Source of the DNA: Pelargonium nanum
Taxonomy: Eukaryota; Streptophyta; Magnoliopsida; Geraniales; Geraniaceae
Length of the DNA stretch: 34,874 nucleotides
Direction: 5' to 3'
Assembly (NCBI GenBank): GCA_036897485.1
Contig: JAYMTF010000502.1
Span: 1 to 34,874 of the forward strand
Below, in pieces: positions 10,476 to 21,702 of the stretch. The notes below the pieces were generated by a model. It worked only from the letters and a program-made list of their open reading frames with translations, did not search any database and was not told where the DNA came from. The position numbers were made by a program, and so were the translations under genes. The first letter of the stretch is position 1, and every line of letters begins with the position of its first letter.

Positions 10476-13400
10476 TCACTGGCTACTGTTCTGAGATATT
10501 ACCTCACCAAACTTCAGAAATAATTGGGCATCTGATGTGCTCATGGTTGGGCAGTTCACCATGTGAGGAGTCTTGAGATTTGCATACTCATCCATGTAGC
10601 AAGCCACTTTAGTGGCTGGGGGGTGTTGGAGGGGGAGGGCGCCTGCGGGTGGGTTGCTGCTGGTTAGCTGTTTTGGCAGTGCCGGTGATGGCATCAAGCT
10701 CCCGAGGACTCGAGTCACTTCGTGCATTGTTGGCCGTTCTGATGGCTGCCTCTTACTGCATAAAAGTGCAAGCTGAAATACCTTCTTCACTGCCCCGAGA
10801 TCCTTGCATGTCGCGATGATCTCGGGATCAACTGTTTCCATGACTTGATTGTTGGCTGTCTTGGACAAAATCTGCCATAAATATATGAAGAAGCATAAAT
10901 TTATAGGAAGATTTAATAATTCGAGGTGAAATGTTTTCTGAAACTATAGTTGATAATCCAAGTTTGAGTAACAATGCATTTCTAGTCTAACTACAAAGAA
11001 TGATGGTACCAATATTTCACATCAAGTATGTTTACAAACTAGAAGTAACCTAATGGCTTAGCTTCATGCAATTGCCATCGTGTATAAGAACAATGTAGTT
11101 TCTACTGTTTTATAGACGCAGAAATAGGATTCTGAAGTTAGAGAACTTACCAGATGATGGAGATTAGATTCGTTGTCTACTGCTTTCCTTCCCGTCAGCA
11201 ACTCAAGTAGAACAATGGCGTAGCTATACACGTCAGACTTCTCAGTGAGGCGGGAAGTCCGAGCATACTCAGGGTCAATATATCCAATGGTGCCCATTAA
11301 GTAAGTAGAAGTATGGGTCTTCGACGTGCACAGAACCTTAGCAATACCAAAATCAGTGAGATGGGCTTCAAAATCCTTGTCCAGTAAGATATTTGACGAT
11401 TTCACATCTCTATGAATAATGCGAGGACTACAATCATGATGTAAATACGCAAGCCCTTGAGCTGCCCCCAGTGCTATTCGAAGGCGAGTATCCCAGTCCA
11501 ATTTTTTCTTCTTAGATGGACCTACAAACAAAAAATGGAACTGAAGGTCAAATACCATGGCACTTTGAGAGAGGACGATGCATCGAGCAGTACTCAAGCT
11601 TTCAAAGAAACATGTAGAAATACTGTACTTAACCCAACTTTTAACTTAGATTCAGTACACTAAAATACCAGGGTTTTACAAGTACTTGTGGCCATCACTC
11701 ATCAGATGATATCACATTACACACTCAAATAAACAGCCATATATGCCAGTGACAGAAATATGCATGGAACAATGAATGTCTTTGTAGAGGGACACTGAAA
11801 ACTTACCATGAAGAAGATCCCAGAGACTGCCATTTTCCATGTAGTCATAGAAGAGAAGGTTTCCAGATGAAGACAATGAATATCCTAGGAGGCAAACCAA
11901 ATTCCGATGCTTGATGCTCCCAACTATCTCAAGCTCCGTCTCAAACTCCTTTAAGCATTGTTGATACTGAGAGTAGAGTCTCTTAATAGCCACGGGCCTG
12001 CAGTCCTTGAGAACGCATTTGTACACTATACTTGATGCACCATAACCGATTATATACTTCTCATTCAAGTTTTCAGTCATCCTCATAATGTCCTCATATA
12101 CATGAAGTGTCATGTTCAAGTGAAGGATAACCAGCTTTGGTGTTGAGTAATTAACTGTTATTTCATAAGCACTATGGTTAGTAGCTGGCAAGAATATTCG
12201 GGAGGAAGAAAACTTCTTCACACATCCAGCAGATCAAAATATGTAAGGTCTTGGATCCATGTCCTGTTTCATTTCCATTAATTCAAATCCAGCATATATT
12301 TCCGTTTTTCATACTTGCTAATTACTAAAACAAGTCAGAAGACTCAAAGTTGAGTAGGGTGATTCACATTACCAATTTATAACTATTATAAATATCTACT
12401 TCCGGAATTAATTTGTTCCTCCAAAGAGAACCTTATTCATAGGTAAAGCATTCTTGCAGACCATACGAATACAAGTTTGCAAGGATCCAGATTAGGACAC
12501 GGTACCTGGTTTGTCAAGTGATTCATCTGGAAAAGGCATTGGATGGTGTGGCCAGCATGCTGCCACTAAGATCATGAGAAGAATTACAAGGGCACCAAGA
12601 GCAATCCCCAAGATAGCTGCTTTAGAAATTGTGACTGCATAAATAACATGGAAAGATGCAAAAAATAAATTACAACCTTCTCTTTGATTTGATTAGTTGG
12701 ATTACATAAACCAAAGCTTATAATGTGCGATTCACAAAATTAATCAGTTGGTAGACGCCTCTGGTTTTTCCCTTGTCAAAAGAAGAAGGAAAAAAAGAAG
12801 ACTAGAATACAAAAGAAACTTGATCATAGACAATTTTCAGATATTATGCATCTAACCTAAAATATTAGACATTTTCGCTTTACTTAAAATGTTTGTTTCA
12901 CTGAGCCTGTTCATGCTATATATGAAACTTTATACAAAAATTATGACAGATGGGCTCCCCATCTTGACATCAATGCTCCCCTGAAGAGATTAGGAACCCA
13001 TCTTAAGCACACACATCGAACAGAACAGCTGATGTAGTCATTCTAACCAAAACCAGACACCAAGGCATGATTTTCCAGCGAATCATGTCTTTACCCCAAC
13101 TTTAAGAAATTGTTTTACTTGTAAGGACATGCTTACCTCTTTCTGTTGGACGAGAATCGTGACATGGAGAACTGAGCCAATAGCCACAAAGCCCAGGATT
13201 ACCAATGAAACTGCACACAAAGGGTTCTTGGGATGAGTATAAGTTTTAGTTGGACACTACTAACACCAAGGTTTATGTTCTACCTAAAAATAAAGAGAGA
13301 CAATATCTTCTAACCTTTCCGGTGTAAATCTTGAGAAGTTGTTGCTCGTGGGAATGTTACCAACAAGGTTGTTGTAAGACACATTCCTGCATAGATTCAC

Positions 13401-16400
13401 TTATGTTATCTTGAAAAACAACATTTTAAATAAATATAACTACTGCTTACTGGTGGGTGTTAAACTTACAGGACAGTGAGGCTAAGACAGCTGATCAGTG
13501 ATGTCACATCTCCAGATAAATTGTTGTTTTCTAGCCTCCTGCATATTTGTTTACAGAGTGTTATGAAAATAAACATCATAGAGGTGTGACCACAAGTTGA
13601 GAACCATAAAACAACTAAAATTGTTCATCATCAAGGATACATAGAGACAAAATAATTTATCTATTATTTACATATATTTTTTATGTGGTAAGGGCACGTA
13701 AATCTAGTAGATGTCAACATGCAATCACATGTAAGTACCAAACTGTAGGTCTCATGGCCAATTTGATCATGACATCATCATGAAATCCAGCAAATAAAAT
13801 AATAAAAAAAAGAAAAAGAGTTAACATCTCAAAATATTTAGTAGAAGTACACATGTTCTCTCAACGAATATTCCTAAAGGGTAACATACTGTTGGAATAG
13901 CATTACTGATGGATAAACCAATAAGCAAATGTTCATGAGTTGCATCTGCAGAAAGCTACGTCTACAGGTTGCAACAGGTAATGACCAATTAATGAAGATA
14001 ACATCAGATAACTTACAGTGAGAACATGTTCTGAAGCTGACTTAGTTCTTGAGGAATCGAGCCTGAGAGGTGATTATTAGAGAGATCTCTACAGTCCAGA
14101 AACACAAAAGACTGTTATAAAGGACCAAAGAAAACATAGTAACATCTATAGCTTGCATTTGTTAGATCTCTTACATCTCCATAACACTTCTTAGATTCCC
14201 AAACTCTGCAGGAATAGGTCCTGTTAAGATGTTTCTGCTTAGGTTCCTACCATAGAAAACATCATGGTCAGCAGGAAGGATAAACTCACATATAGAGGAA
14301 TTTTAAAACAGTATAACTCACATTTTAAGAAGATGTTCCAAATCACCGAGGGGAGATGGAATGGAGCCACTAATTTTGTTGTTTGAAATGTCCCTGAGCA
14401 GAACATTGATATAAATAACAGAAGCAAGAAAATATGGGGAGGAAAATATATTCAATGATACTTACAAAGTATCCAAGTTACCAATCCGAGAGAGCTCAAT
14501 TGGAATGGGACCCTTAAGATTGTTGGAGGAGATATTCCTGAGGTGGCCATGAATATATATAGTCAAAGCTAGAAGCATTAAAGAATTTTTATATAATTAA
14601 GAACTAAAGGTATGATTGGATGCTTTTAAGTCCAAAAGTGTTCTGTGGCTGTTTTGAGCTATGAGGCAATAAATCCTCAATGGAGAATGTGAATGCAAAT
14701 GATAAAGACTTGATTTTTAGGGAACAATAGAACTCAAACACCCAACATTGTATGATCACATGGAGAACACACATGATCCTAATGACTTGAGCAAAATATC
14801 AGCAGATCAACGATGAGACTTACAAGTAAGTCATACTCTCCAGCCTCTGAAAGCCAAGAGGAATCGTTCCATTTAACTTATTTCCATGCACGTTGCTGGC
14901 ATCAAACCAAATGATCAATTACCACCTTGACATAAACCAACATCTCACAGAATGAAATAAAAAGATGGAAGTTAAGTTCTTACAGACTGTTGAGATTTGT
15001 ACATGAGCTAAGATTATCAGGAATAGGACCTTCAAGATTGTTATTGGCAACATTCCTGCAAGAATGTTGCATTAGCAACCACAAAATATGAAATATAGAA
15101 ACTGTTTAAATCAAACTATTTCAGTATATCATAACTTACAGGTCAAACAAGTCAGTAAGTTTCCCAAGCTCTGCTGGAATATGGCCAGTGAGGTGATTAT
15201 CATTCAATTCCCTGCCAATGCAGCATATCAGTTAGATAAATTACTATGTTATATTAGCGATTAGGAAGCAGAATCTACAAACACAGCGCAGCTGATATTT
15301 TGAGCCTAATCCAAATTTGACATAAAGGGAGAGATTGAAACTATTTCACAACTTTTACTAATGAGATCATCTGTCCCTCTGCCAATAGAGAGACTACATG
15401 AAAAATATTTAAGATTAAAACCCAAACAAAAATGAACTTCGATATCCAACAGATGCCTCAGTCTAAGGGATACTTAGTTCACATGGCCATCAGTTATTAA
15501 GAAATATTAACTGAGTAGTGACATGTAAAAGGAGCCTGAAGAAAGTATTCGTACAAATAATGAAGTTTCGTCATATTTCCGAGCTCCGGAGGAATGGATC
15601 CTGTCAGCTTGTTGCTGTGCAAATACCTACAGCAATTATCATTTCCCAGGCAACATATTAGAAATACATACCAGTTGTGACAAGTAAATCAAATAAATTC
15701 AGCTTGCCAGTACATTAGGCTGTCAAATAGATTGCGAACCAAGAGAAAAATTTCAACAGATTTTCTGTATTATGATGTAATGGAAATTCTTGATGCCAAA
15801 TTCATAGTGGTATGTAACAAAATAGAATTCTTTCAATATATTTTTTTATGTTCACACCCCGGTGTAACATAATTCAAATCGCTTGTATAGCAAAAAATCC
15901 TTACAGTTTCTCCGTGTAGGTCAAGTTTCCCAAAATTGGCGGGATGGGTCCACTTAAATTGTTGCAGCTTAAATCCCTGGATTGGTCAAAGGTAAAATGA
16001 CAATAATATCAGATCCCATTATATTCGTATATAAAATACCCTTAGATGAGCTAAACCTGAAAAGAAGCTAAGAATGAAGAACTTAGAGAATTATAAAATT
16101 GTATGAAAGCAATAATTAAGAAGCACTTACAAAACAGCAAGTGCTTGCATCAGCCCAATCACAGAAGGAATCTTCCCTGACAGGTGATTACCTTGCAGAG
16201 ATCTATGAAGACCAATTCAATACAAAAAAATTCTTCAAGTTAAGAAAATACACCCCACCCATCAAAATTTGTTATCGATCAAAACATCAAACATGAAACT
16301 TACAATGTGGCAACTTGCAGGAACCCAATGTTGAATGGAATCTCTCCTGTTAACTGATTGTAGGACAAGTCCCTTACAATTAAAAGAAAATATTTTTTAA

Positions 16401-18588
16401 TTAATCATTCGAGTCAATCTTTTCATTAAGTAGGCCACACTGAGTTGGAGTACATACAAGACCTGGAAGGCAGTGCAATTGCCCACATTCTCAGGAATGG
16501 TACCAGTCAAACTGTTGTTCCTAACATCGCTGCCAATAGATGGGGGACAAAAAGATTGATACAGTGCCTTACATAACAAGAATTACACAAGAGGATCCTA
16601 GGGTTGGTGGAGATAGAGGGACAGTTGTCGGGATAACTTACAAGTACCATAAGCCAGTGAGCTGGCACATATCAGGGGAAAGTGAACCCACCAAATTGTT
16701 CCCTCGCAAACCACTAAAAGACACGAGAGAAACAAACTCAGAAAATAACCCCAAAACATCATGAAGACGTTCCTCTAACATAATCAAGTATTTATTGTGT
16801 GCACTTACAGATACTGAAGAACTTCATTCCAGTATATTAGCCTTGGTATTTCCCCACTGAGTTTATTCTGTGCCAGGTCTCTGGAACAGACAACGCAATA
16901 TATAAGATTTTGACCGCAATCCTTACACTGATAAGAATGTGGAAGGGAATGGAAATGAATACTAAATAGAACTTACAAAATCTTCAAGTTTGGAATCTGA
17001 GACAATGTTGAAGGAATGGGTCCAATCAGCTGATTGTTCTTTAAAATTCTACACAAATCACTCACTCATTAGTTAACTTTGTAATAGCAACAAATCTATT
17101 ATGAAGTAGTACACATTTAAACGGATACTTACAGGGATTCGAGCTGTTTCAACTTTGAAATTGAAAATGGTATGTCCCCATAAATCTCGTTAAATGACAA
17201 GTCCCTACAATTAAAGGTCGACTAATCAGTAATAAGTCAAATTGACAAGCCGGCTCATTGTATAGGATATCGATGAATGTATACTAAGAGAGCGGAATCA
17301 TAATATGAACTATGAAGTAATCGGCTTCGCGATATAGCACTTACAGGTTGCTTAGAGAAGAACAGTCACCTATCTCATCTGGGATCTGCCCAGAAAGCCT
17401 ATTTCCCCTTAGATCACTGCCCAAAAAAGAATACATATAACTCAGTTATAATTCAAACCCATCAGAACTCCATATTTAAAGATAACAATAAGTTAATGCC
17501 CTATTTCTTCTAAGAAGAAGACCAATGATTCACAGAAAAGCTTTTCTAGAAAATTAACATTTTTTTTTGGTTTTACTGTAAGAATCCATGCACAAGGTCC
17601 ACATCCATACTGTATAAATTGCTGTAAAGCTTCAAACAATGCATTAGCAAAAACTCCAATATAAATACAAGTGGAGTAGGAGAGTACATGGTAAGTAGAC
17701 CCTTAAGATCTCCTATTGCTGGTGAAATTTCTCCTTCAAGATTCAAACCTGACAAATTACTGCAATTGTAGAGAGCAACCAGGCATAGTAAACAATCAAA
17801 TTTTGAATTCAAACATCAGCTCAATTATAATGATAATAAGAAACAAAAAGTACAAAATCAGCCAAGCCAACAACAGCAGCAAAGACTAATCTCAAGAAGA
17901 AGCTCACAGTGCAATGACATTGAAGGTGACATTATCACAAGCAATCCCTCTCCAAACACAGTAATCTGAAGATGGCGAATCGGTCCAATCATAGAGAACA
18001 TTGTCAACATCCCTAAAAGATTTCTTTATCTCCAGAAGAGTTGCTCCTTCAGTGCATAATATAACAGTAATGTTAATTCTCAAGGCACATGAACATATAT
18101 CATTTAAACACAACAACCAAAGCTTGAGACTGAAACAGCAAAACCCTAAAGCTTATAAAGTCAACAATCAGAGCAATGCATAGTGGAAGCAACAAAATCC
18201 AATAAAGAAATAAATAAGACAAAAGTTGAAACATGTCAAACATTACAATATTCAACATGTAAAATCTAAATAAACTACGCAGTCTAGTGCTAAAATTGAT
18301 GGTGTAGACCTATTAAATTAATGCTTTTATTAAAGGCTGTGGTTTTAAAATTAAACCATGTTTGGTTTCTGGGAAAAGAGGGAGGAAATATAAAACCTCC
18401 ATTTTCACTTCAAATTCAAGTGTTCTAAAAAAAGGATCCTTTTTTCCTGCATTTTCTCGGAAACCAAACAGGGCAAAAGACACAGCTTCAACTCACAGAA
18501 CCAAAAACCCACCATCATCCGAGCGCACAACGCCGAAGCTGAAACAGAGGAGCAAAACCAGAAGGACGAAGCCGACGCGGAATGCCAT
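10476..18588 (-). CDS. ERECTA: ERECTA leucine-rich-repeat receptor-like kinase, 27 exons, complete
   Basis: Plasma-membrane receptor kinase for EPF/EPFL peptides, controlling stomatal patterning and organ shape. Exons: 18513-18588, 17908-18046, 17688-17759, 17345-17416, 17133-17204, 16977-17048, 16809-16880, 16642-16713, 16458-16529, 16304-16372, 16131-16202, 15905-15976, 15555-15626, 15140-15211, 14984-15055, 14824-14895, 14466-14537, 14322-14393, 14175-14246, 14017-14088, 13470-13538, 13315-13386, 13137-13210, 12506-12634, 11807-12154, 11151-11521, 10476-10871. Total 2967 nt, 988 residues (Arabidopsis about 976). Order: signal peptide (1-23), LRR cap with SSDYCVWRG, 20 LRR exons, second cap GLCGYW, membrane segment (about 580-602), kinase with VAIK Lys675, HRD 770-772, DFG 790-792, and the ERECTA-type tail ending FGEVISQNSSQ. 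The tail and the ILSKTANN segment favour ERECTA over ERL1/ERL2. One oddity is Ala in place of Gly after DVYSY. Confidence 0.97.
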
Positions 18589-18612
18589 GAATGGTTCTCC
18601 AGAAGACCTCAT
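18589..18612 (-). other. In-frame upstream start codon of ERECTA
   Basis: A second ATG at 18610-18612 is in frame with the chosen start and would add eight residues (MRSSGEPF). I prefer the inner ATG because it has G at +4, places the hydrophobic signal peptide at the very N terminus, and matches the usual ERECTA length. If the upstream ATG is transcribed, ribosomes would reach it first. Confidence 0.5.
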
Positions 18613-21401
18613 TTCTCAACCAGAACTAAAAACAGAGAGCCCAGAAAAAGGACATGCTCGCGAGTCCGTAGACGAACAGAGTAGTTATAGAAGAGAAAAA
18701 GAAAGCTCTGTTTTGGCCTTCAAATCAAAGACATTGAAGAAACACCAGATAAGAGCAAGAAGGCATTGGGCATTCTCGAGAATTTCCAGTTCCCATTTCG
18801 TTAAATTTCTCTTTCTTTAAAGAACTGTTGACCACAGTGACAATGAGCCGAGCTAGCTTGGACTGAGCTTAGCTTTTGGCTTGTTCAATCACATCGCTCT
18901 GTTTCTCTCTCTAAAACAGAGCTCGTGGTCACAGAAGAGTACCCAAAAGAGATAGAGAGGCAATACAATGCAATTACACAGTGTAGAAGAAGAAGAAGGA
19001 GAGAGAAAGAGAATTATTTGCACAGATAAAGTTAAAAAAAACGCAGAGGCTCCAGTACTCTGCCATAAAACCTGCAACTCCACACCTCTCTCTCTCTCTC
19101 TAAGCTGTCTCTATCTACATTTTTTATTTTTATTTTCTTGAAATGTAAATTTCATTCATAACCAAGAAGAATCAATGATGCTCACTGTTTTTTGCATCAT
19201 GAGTCGCTTTCTCTTTGGTTTTGCAACTTATGCTGCTTTTTATTATATATTGTAAATTTATGATACACAGAATGGGCAAATCTGAATCGTTTGTAGTTAC
19301 TATTACAGCAGAGGAGTAACAGTGTAGAGTACTAAAATTGATCATAACAAATAATTATTAATTTATACAACACACTCCCATCATTTTGTATTTGTTGTAT
19401 TTTTTAGCACACAGTCTTTGGCAGTTAATAGCTGTGATGAGTTTTTTTTTTTTTTTTTTTTTGAATAAACTACTCTTGATGCTTAAAATATATAGTATAT
19501 AGTTGTAATGTAAATATGAGTCCCTGTGCTACTACTGTGTAAATCACTGTTATTTGGTCGCTGGTAATGGGTGGTGAGCTTGATTTGTTCCGGAAAGATG
19601 TTTGGTTAAAAATAATCTGGCATATGCTATGTTGCAAAAGTTGTTCATTGTTATGCCTTTTGATTCAATCTTGCTGTGTATTTTTTTTTTTTAATTTTAG
19701 GTTCTGTTTAATGAATAAAGATATATGAGTGATATTATGAATCTCTTAACAAATTATTAGATGATTGGGGTATGGCTACTAATCAATCTAGATTAGCTGA
19801 TCAATAAGGTCGAGGGTGATGAAATAAGTTTCACATTGTTGCATCTTTTCTTTATGCATGATTGTAGCTCTCACCTATGAAGGTCTTTGATAATGAAGAA
19901 TAGGGAAAAAGGGAGTCGGTTTGAAGAGTTCGTGTTTTTACAGGTGAACATAAAAGCAAACTCTGTGGGTGAATATTTAGCCAAATTTTGTCTTTCACTT
20001 AGCTCGAATTGTAATTTTTTTTAATTCCCCCTCTTGTGCGTGCTACCTCTTTACTTATTGCGGATTGTTATGCAATTTCTGATACTGATATGGGTTGGCC
20101 CGCCTAAGGTCTTTTAGTTATCTTGCGTTTATGATAAATTAAAAAAACGATTGTTGACTCACATTGTTAATTCGAAGGTTGACTTTCTCATCAGATTGAA
20201 TACCTTGTGTGCAAAGAGAGAGAGATAGAGCTAATGAATTACCATCATTTGTGTTGTATATGAATTTGTAGAATACAACTAGGACAAACCATAGGTGGTT
20301 GAAAGATTCATTTTGTAATTTGGTTTTGCAACATTACAAGCAAAAAGGTTACTAAACATGTGTTTCTCACATTGAATACATTATCTCAAGCAAAAATGAC
20401 TCTCACATTATCTCAAACATGTTTCTCACTAAACTATTTATTATATTTGATTTGCTACATGAGCACAAATGTATTTCGTTTTGTTAAGAAAGCAGATAAG
20501 CAAATGTTTAAGCGCTTCGAATTCGACTCTCTTTAGTGTTTGATGCACTCGATATCTTAAGTTCAAAGCTCACTTCAAGTGCTGTTTAAACTCTGATACA
20601 TATACAAATAGTGTAATATTACCATAATTTTACCACAGAAAAGAAAGAAGAGGTTGTAGTTGTAGGCTTGTAGGGTGAAGAGCAAAGAAAGTGGAGCCCA
20701 GAAGATGAATGAATATGAATGATGGGTTCTGATAAACTCAGACACTCTGTCTCTCTCTCCTTTTGTCAAAAGGTCAAAAAGTTAATCCCCTCTTTTTTTT
20801 TAACCTTTACCTCGGGAAGGTCATTTCTCTAATCTCCCTTCTCTTCTCTTCCTTCTTCTGTTTGTTTGTTTTTTTTTTTAACTTTTACTGACACCACCAG
20901 CGATAATTGCATGTGGGTCCCATTCATCGTGACGGCATCTTCCTCTCTAACGCCGTTAACGTCTCTCTCTCTCTGCGACCTCTGAGCTCTGCTCTGCTGT
21001 ACTTGTACCTCAATCGAAACGTCATTTTCACTCCGTCCTTCTCTTTCTGTACGATTTCCATAAAGGTTTAATAATTGATCAAAACTGTAATTACTGTTAA
21101 ATAACCTCTTATCTACTAATCTATTTCTAGATTTGCTTCCCTCGATACTGTATGCTTCTCCATTACCAACATACCATATGTCTCTCTGTATTGGACCCAC
21201 CATCCTGCCACGTGTCGCTCAGCTAACCTCATTCTATATACAGTATTCTACTCAAATATTTATCCAAGATACTTTTAAACTTTTTTTTTACTTCCATTTT
21301 AACTATTATTCACTATAAATATTTATACTCAACTAAGCTCATTCTAGTTATTTCTTTTAATGAAATTATTTTTTCATTTATCCAAGAAACTTTTTAACTT
21401 T
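18613..21401 (-). promoter_or_regulatory. ERECTA leader and upstream region
   Basis: No protein gene is supported here. Close to the gene there is a CT-rich run at 19086-19100 (GA-rich on the ERECTA strand) and more purine/pyrimidine tracts at 18897-18915, typical of a plant leader or core promoter. A 21-base T run lies at 19442-19462. A denser, less AT-rich block at 20700-21230 contains CT tracts, two inverted TCP-type sites (20913-20920 and 21193-21200) and a G-box (21209-21214). It may be a distal enhancer or the remains of another promoter. Open frames of up to 124 codons in this block are low-complexity and match no family I know. Confidence 0.4.
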
Positions 21402-21702
21402 TTTCTATTGGAGAAATGCCCAATTTAATTTATGAACTATACAAAATGTGTTGATTTATTTCATGAACTATAATCGAATCAATTTAATTCAAAAGTTATT
21501 CAATCGTGTCAAATCAAAACATTCCGTCAAATTTATGGACGAAATCTGTTAGTACTTAGTTATGTGTAATATTTTATTTGACAAATTTCATCTATGGACT
21601 TGACGTAATGTCCTGATTTAACACAATTTTTGAAAACATTTGAACTAAATCGACACGTTTTAAATAGTTGAGTGACTAAATTAGACTTTCTTCCATTTCT
21701 AT
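21402..21702. mobile_element. Foldback MITE-like element, about 287 bp
   Basis: The ends 21409-21460 and 21645-21695 are imperfect inverted repeats of about 45 bp. Both start TGGA and share AATTTA, AACTAT, AAAA and GTGT.GATTTA blocks in the same order. Complementarity extends further inward, so most of the element could fold into a long hairpin. A candidate 7-bp duplication, tttctat, lies directly outside at 21402-21408 and 21696-21702. There is no coding capacity. The short duplication leaves the superfamily open (hAT or Mutator-like). Confidence 0.65.

Noticed and set aside
11457..11663. 68-codon plus-strand open frame
   Set aside because: Antisense to the ERECTA kinase exon and its intron.
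18362..18820. 152-codon plus-strand open frame
   Set aside because: It is antisense to ERECTA exon 1 and its leader, basic and low-complexity, with no recognisable domain.
19442..19462. 21-base T run
   Set aside because: Simple homopolymer, common in AT-rich plant spacer, and not linked to a Pol III gene.
20829..21203. 124-codon minus-strand open frame
   Set aside because: It is the complement of CT-rich promoter-like tracts, giving Glu/Arg/Lys-rich low-complexity peptide with no family signature.
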